Origin: Gyrodactylus bullatarudis | Taxonomy: Eukaryota; Platyhelminthes; Monogenea; Gyrodactylidea; Gyrodactylidae | NCBI GenBank assembly: GCA_012064415.1 | Contig: SSNU01000267.1 | Location: 1-19,644 of the forward strand | Direction of reading: 5' to 3' | Length of the DNA: 19,644 nucleotides | In this document: positions 15,655 through 19,644 of the stretch, in pieces | Layout: each line of letters begins with the position of its first letter | How positions within the stretch are numbered: position 1 is the first letter of the stretch | Translations under genes and position numbers: made by a program | The notes under the pieces: generated by a model | Told to the model about the DNA's origin: nothing | Databases searched by the model: none | Seen by the model: only the letters and a program-made list of their open reading frames with translations

Positions 15655-17394
15655 GAACAGATTGTTACAAAATACTATTTATCTTCATAAGGTATAATGC
15701 CTGATCGTAAAATACAAATGCTTTGATACTAGCTATCATATATGTACCAACTCTTTATCAACGAAAGAAAGAAAAAACACATATTAACAAGATGCATTTA
15801 TTTTATTATTCTTATATAAAAACATAACAGAGTTATAAATATTGAATTATTATAAATATTTTGTGAGAAGATTAATATCTATCAACTTTTTTATGTGAAT
15901 ATGAAAATTGTAAAGCAGAACATATGTGTTGTTCAATAAATTTTTAATTTCATTTCATCGGCAGATGTCGATATTTTTCCATTGATGCACCTCCTCCACA
16001 AAATATATCATGTTTTCGCAAATAAGAATATTAGGAGATTTAGAAATAAGATATGTATTTTACAAAGCATCATCAGTGGCGATACTTTAAAAATGATAAA
16101 AGTTAAGAATTCATTTAAGATAATAATTTAAAAATTATAGAAAAAATAGTGAAAGTCAGATAATATAAGAATATTGTAAGCTGAAAAAATAACAAAACTC
16201 TCCAATAATTAGCAACAGTGGAGAGAAAAGTATAAAGCTCACAAAGGCCAAGGTAGTTGAAGATTATAAGAATAGTTTTTTTGGACGCATAAGTTTGGTT
16301 TATTTAGATTTATTAAGAATTTCTCCTTCACCGAAAGATCTGTACTGTCATCCCATGCATTTTAGTATAGAATTGAAAGTTGAATAATAGAACTTGAAAT
16401 TTTAATTTTTAACATATTTTAATTTTAAATCATCAAAATTAAGTTTAATTTGATTTGAACATTCTACATAAACTTCAAGATGTACTAAAATATCTAAATG
16501 ATATTATAAATTTATATAATTGATATCTATTAATACTTTTTCCCAAATCAAACATCATTTCAAGAAAGTAGACCATTTAGTTGACTTTTATTTAAAAACT
16601 TAATTAATGAGAATCATCGATCGTTCTAAACCATTTTTACTTTTACAAGTCCGAGATCAAATTAAATTGAATTCATATCATTTAATACTATCAAGTCAAA
16701 ATGTTTTCTCAATAATATTGAAAACTGAAAGATATCCCTTCATTAAACCTTAAAACAACTTGTGTCTTAGTTACTGAGAATCACAACATATTCAAAAATT
16801 ATAACTTTTTACGTATATTTTATTTTGGATAAGTATTCTTGATTGTTTCTTGGCTACTATTCGGCATACGCTCATCATTTTCTTTGTTTAACTCGTCTTG
16901 GGTATCCATTTTCAGGAAGCTGTTTGACTCCTTACTATCATTAATTGTTTATTCAATAGGTTCCTCACTACCTCTTATTGAATCAAAAATGTTGGTCTAT
17001 AATCTTCATTATCAGCATCTTGGAACATTTTGTTCAAGGATAGGATCAAGTTGATTTATTTCACGCTCTTCGATTAACTAATAAAATAACTGATTCAGCG
17101 TTTATTCGGACCAAACTCATGGATAGCATCTAGGTCTGCATTGGCAACAATAATTAATAGTTGGCCGAATATAACAATGGGGTAAGTCAAAAAATCTATA
17201 TTTTTTGAATAACATTTTCTGATGTAGAAAATTATGCTGATTCCGAAAATGCAAGAAAAAATATGCGTTTCCCATCAAATAAAAAAGTTATTTAAGTTTA
17301 GGTGATTTTTGAATTTCGTTAGCAACTAAGTGTACTCAAACTCAAATATATACTAAAGGATATAAGTTCAAGATTTCATATTCACACATTGTCT
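15655..17394. other. Non-coding AT-rich region
   Basis: No recognisable coding sequence in about 1.7 kb apart from the poly(A)-signal repeat at 15900-15959. A plus-strand frame at 16839-17054 has no domain. The minus strand at about 16826-16900 has a short acidic, gene-like peptide (MDTQDELNKENDERMPN) that is too short to call. Confidence 0.5.
15900..15959 (+). repeat. Poly(A)-signal repeat, copy 2
   Basis: A relative of 7943-8005: AAAGCAGAAC, GTTCAATAAATTT and TTAATTTCATTTCATC in the same order. No coding part of a Gypsy element accompanies it, so it may be a solo LTR fragment or another repeat's tail. Confidence 0.5.
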
Positions 17395-17736
17395 TCACAG
17401 ATAGTTTATATACTTATGTTCAAAATTTGAATATGATCCGATTTGATTTAAGGTCAGGAGCGCCTTTAGAATATTCAAAAATGTGTTTTTTCCACGATTT
17501 TTGGGGTGTATTTTTTCTCTTTTATGGTTGACTGCGTTTAATTTAAACTTCTCAAGTAAGATCATTATACTTAGTTCTGTAGAGTATTTAATCAGCTTCA
17601 TCATATCATTTGTTATTCTCAAGGGGATCTGGAGACCCCCCAATCCACTTGAAACCCTCTCTATTTTTAGCGAATCATTTGACACGAAACTAAATATATA
17701 ATTCTTCCCTAATAATAAATTGCATTTTTCTAACAT
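17395..17736 (-). pseudogene. Possible C-terminal remnant of a reverse transcriptase-like protein
   Basis: A 113-codon minus-strand frame. Residues 28-40 (ERVSSGLGGLQIP) resemble the 'LPvrlGGLGIP' motif found after the palm in some LINE-like proteins, and the following residues (ITNDMMKLIKYSTELS) resemble the usual 'eiad-eye-S---t-pL' continuation. A Lys/Asn-rich tail follows. No catalytic residues are included and the similarity is short, so this is tentative. The next plus-strand feature starts within 15 bp. Confidence 0.25.
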
Positions 17737-17738
17737 GA

Positions 17739-17942
17739 CTTCAAGATAAGGATAACTTCTGTTATATATGTGGTTTATATTTCTCAGATAAGCAGCTACG
17801 CCCTATCACTCAGCAGATCATTGATTCTACATTTGGATTACCTCTCATTGATCTTGGAAAAAATTTCGCACCTTCAACAATCTGTATGAGCTGTGATCTT
17901 AAATTGAATTATACCAAAAAGTTTGGAAACTTAATATTATGA
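17739..17942 (+). pseudogene. N-terminal Cys-rich module of the 12217 zinc-finger family
   Basis: A 67-codon frame between stops. DNFCYICGLYFSDKQLRPIT gives the first C-x2-C pair; FGLPLIDLGKNFAPSTIC with MSCDLKL gives the second. From memory, this matches the N-terminal module of the multicopy family whose C-terminal domain is at 12217 ('FCYICGkyt-k---r-it----yfg--LgdqdK-WAPh-vC--C---L'). The frame stops at TGA 17940-17942 instead of running on to the expected Phe/Pro/Trp-rich segment. It may be an isolated exon or a truncated pseudogene. It is in the same orientation as 12217 but 4.6 kb downstream, so it cannot be the N-terminus of that ORF without rearrangement. A zinc-binding role is inferred from the four cysteines. 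Confidence 0.5.
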
Positions 17943-18560
17943 CATGAATTTTTTGAAATTAGAAGGTGAATACGGAACTCTTTCTGAGCTGGAAGAAACT
18001 GATATTAAAAAAAAAGAAATCACAATAAATCAATAACGTGTTTGATTTTGATGAATAAATATTTTCGATTAACAAAACCTTATTATTATTTCAATATTGA
18101 ATTAAAATAACTCTGTTATTATAAACTTCCTGATCAAGATATTAGCACCATTCGATAGAAAATTTTTTTTTTCGCTGGCTTGTAAAATTTTCATAAAGCC
18201 AGCATAAAAGAGCTCACAGAAAATTAGTTTATAAGTTTTAATCTGAAATAGATTTTTAAAAATCTGATTCAAAATCACATCACTCATGAATGTAGAATAG
18301 ACAATGAACAACACACCATGCTTCACCTTCTCCTCCCTCAATCCGCTATCATATGTAAAATGGGGAGAAAAATCTTTCACGCCATTTCAATGACTTCGTC
18401 ATTAGTCATGACCTTTTTGTTATTGCAAAGTCATATCAGACCCCCATGAATATGTATTTGTGAATGCATTCATATTTTTGTTCATTTCAATATTGTCCAA
18501 TAGAATTGTTTTTTTAAGTTTATAAAATCAACCCATTCTCTATTAAATTTTATAACCGAA
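17943..18560. other. Non-coding spacer upstream of copy C
   Basis: No gene recognised. A short open frame at 17944-18036 (30 codons, acidic) and a minus-strand frame at 18102-18380 have no supporting motifs. TTGTCCAATAGAATTG near 18,495-18,510 contains a CCAAT box upstream of copy C. Confidence 0.45.
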
Positions 18561-19643
18561 ATGACTAAACTGACGCTTTCACAAAAGCAGGAGATCTTAA
18601 ATCTTTATGAAACTCATTCCATTGGTCATCTAGCCAAAATGTTCAAAGTTTCAAAGCCAACTATACGTAAGGTCCTTGACAGTAAAGAAATCGAGCGGCC
18701 AGTAAATAATGAGAATTTGAGAACTATTATTCGTTTATGTCTCCAGAAACGAGCTGAAGATGGAATTACGACAGCTCCTGATGAACTTGAAGATTTAATT
18801 GAAGATATCGCAAACAATAATAATAATATTATATTAATAATATTGAAAAAATTCCCAAGAGCACAATCTCCTTCCTGTGTCAGGATAGTTTTCTAGATGA
18901 AAGAAATGTAAATTTTCATTTTCTTAACCTTTCAGGTACAAGCTAAAAAAAGTTGCATTGAATAGGACAATAAACCTCCATTACAAAATCGATAATTATA
19001 TTGAATCTAGTTCTCAATGCTATCTTCTGAATGTCTCGTCAATACATTACAAGAATAAATTTATTTACTGCCTACAGATTATCAATTTTGATTCAGAAAA
19101 GAGACGTTTTCTCTGCATCAAGCAAAAATATTTACTTACAAGTTTCAATGCTATCAAAATCGAGCAGAAACGATCGATTTTAATGTATTTGTTACGGTTT
19201 ATCTCTCATTTCAATAAATCATTGAAGGTTCCATCAGCACTATTTATTCAGAAAAACTCGGAATTTCTTATTGATATCAAATCCATCTTACTTCAAATCC
19301 ATAATTGGATATTTATACTTACTCGGAAGATAAACCGATTAAAATTTCATACGTGTTCCGAAAAGCGACAAAATTTGAAGCCTGCATCTAGTCAAGACCT
19401 GGTCTTCCACATAAACCTGCAGATCTAATTTCGAATATAAACTTTGAGAGTATTGAAAAACTCAATAAAAGTCTTCATAAATCTGCTCATGATGCCTTGA
19501 TGAAGATTCACTCATACTTGATCAATGCTAGGCTCTATAAGGATGCCAGGATATTTGAACAAATTTTAAGACTTAATTTTCCTAATTCAATTGGCCCCTC
19601 ATTATATTTCATTGGTTTTCCTTTCGTAAGTTTCAATTCTAAC
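18561..19643 (+). pseudogene. HTH-associated repeated family, copy C, frameshifted, runs off the window
   Basis: The most complete copy of the unrecognised family. The ATG at 18561 opens an HTH (LTLSQKQEILNLYETHSIGH, then LAKMFKVSKPTIRKVLD), followed by an acidic segment (DELEDLIEDIA) in frame 3. After an AAT/ATA run near 18,820-18,840 the homologous reading moves to frame 2 (NNIEKIPKSTISFLCQDSF, matching copy A's ASQEFLHQIF). It moves to frame 1 from about 18945 (VALNRTINLHYKI, SSSQCYLL, IHYKNKF, IKQKYL, LLRFISHFN, SALFIQ). From about 19416 it is in frame 3 (ISNINFESIEKLNKSLHKS, then ALMKIHSYLI) and stays open to the window edge. Each change is a net -1 shift. A good splice acceptor (TTTTCTTAACCTTTCAG, ending 18935) lies at the second change, so an intron is an alternative there. 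Function unknown; the HTH suggests DNA binding. Confidence 0.6.
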
Positions 19644-19644
19644 T

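Noticed and set aside
16839..17054. 71-codon plus-strand frame
   Set aside because: Hydrophobic and Ser-rich, no motif; the antisense peptide looks slightly more gene-like but is too short.
18102..18380. 92-codon minus-strand frame
   Set aside because: No recognised domain or context; AT-rich spacer.
1..19644. CRISPR arrays, tRNA or rRNA genes, bacterial operons
   Set aside because: No regularly spaced repeats, cloverleaf or rRNA-like segments were seen, and the content is eukaryotic.

Overview
The window looks like AT-rich, transposon-dense nuclear DNA of an invertebrate. The supported content is a degraded Ty3/Gypsy retrotransposon, two copies of one LINE family, a Penelope-like fragment, a pogo/Tigger fragment, an integrase-type DNA transposon, a MITE, and two pieces of a zinc-finger family that I recall as strongly duplicated in arthropod and cnidarian genomes. 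Eukaryotic polyadenylation and splice signals are present. A crustacean such as a parasitic copepod would fit, but this is inference: no single-copy host gene identifies the species.

Layout. 177-884: copy A of an unrecognised helix-turn-helix (HTH) family, dead. 885-2320: non-coding. 2326-2775: Penelope-like reverse transcriptase remnant. 2948-4032: LINE copy A (endonuclease and linker). 4153-7645: Gypsy gag-pol with four frame breaks, followed by a non-coding tail to about 8005. 8292-10291: a 2-kb inverted-repeat structure holding copy B of the HTH-associated family (the only long intact copy) and the C-terminal end of a pogo transposase. 10393-10630: a duplicated 58-bp repeat. 10652-11305: a 654-bp MITE with roughly 100-bp terminal inverted repeats and TA target duplication. 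11956-12158 (minus): a possible isolated exon. 12217-13158: an intact 313-codon ORF of the zinc-finger family, with a poly(A) signal. 13938-14465: LINE copy B (reverse transcriptase). 14466-15654: a 1,189-bp integrase-type DNA transposon, internally deleted. 15655-17394: essentially non-coding. 17395-17942: two weak coding remnants. 18561 to the right edge: copy C of the HTH family.

The most interesting signal is the HTH-associated family, seen three times in 19.6 kb. A and C share an N-terminal HTH; A, B and C share a central block; B and C share a C-terminal block. I do not recognise it. Copy B sits in the loop of a nested inverted repeat and runs, in the same frame after one stop, into a pogo transposase C-terminus. 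A pogo-derived origin is a testable guess.

Almost every frameshift identified, across five unrelated elements, is a net -1 change, which suggests decay dominated by small deletions. Apart from the 12217-13158 ORF, copy B, gag and perhaps the minus-strand exon, nothing in the window looks capable of encoding a full-length working protein.
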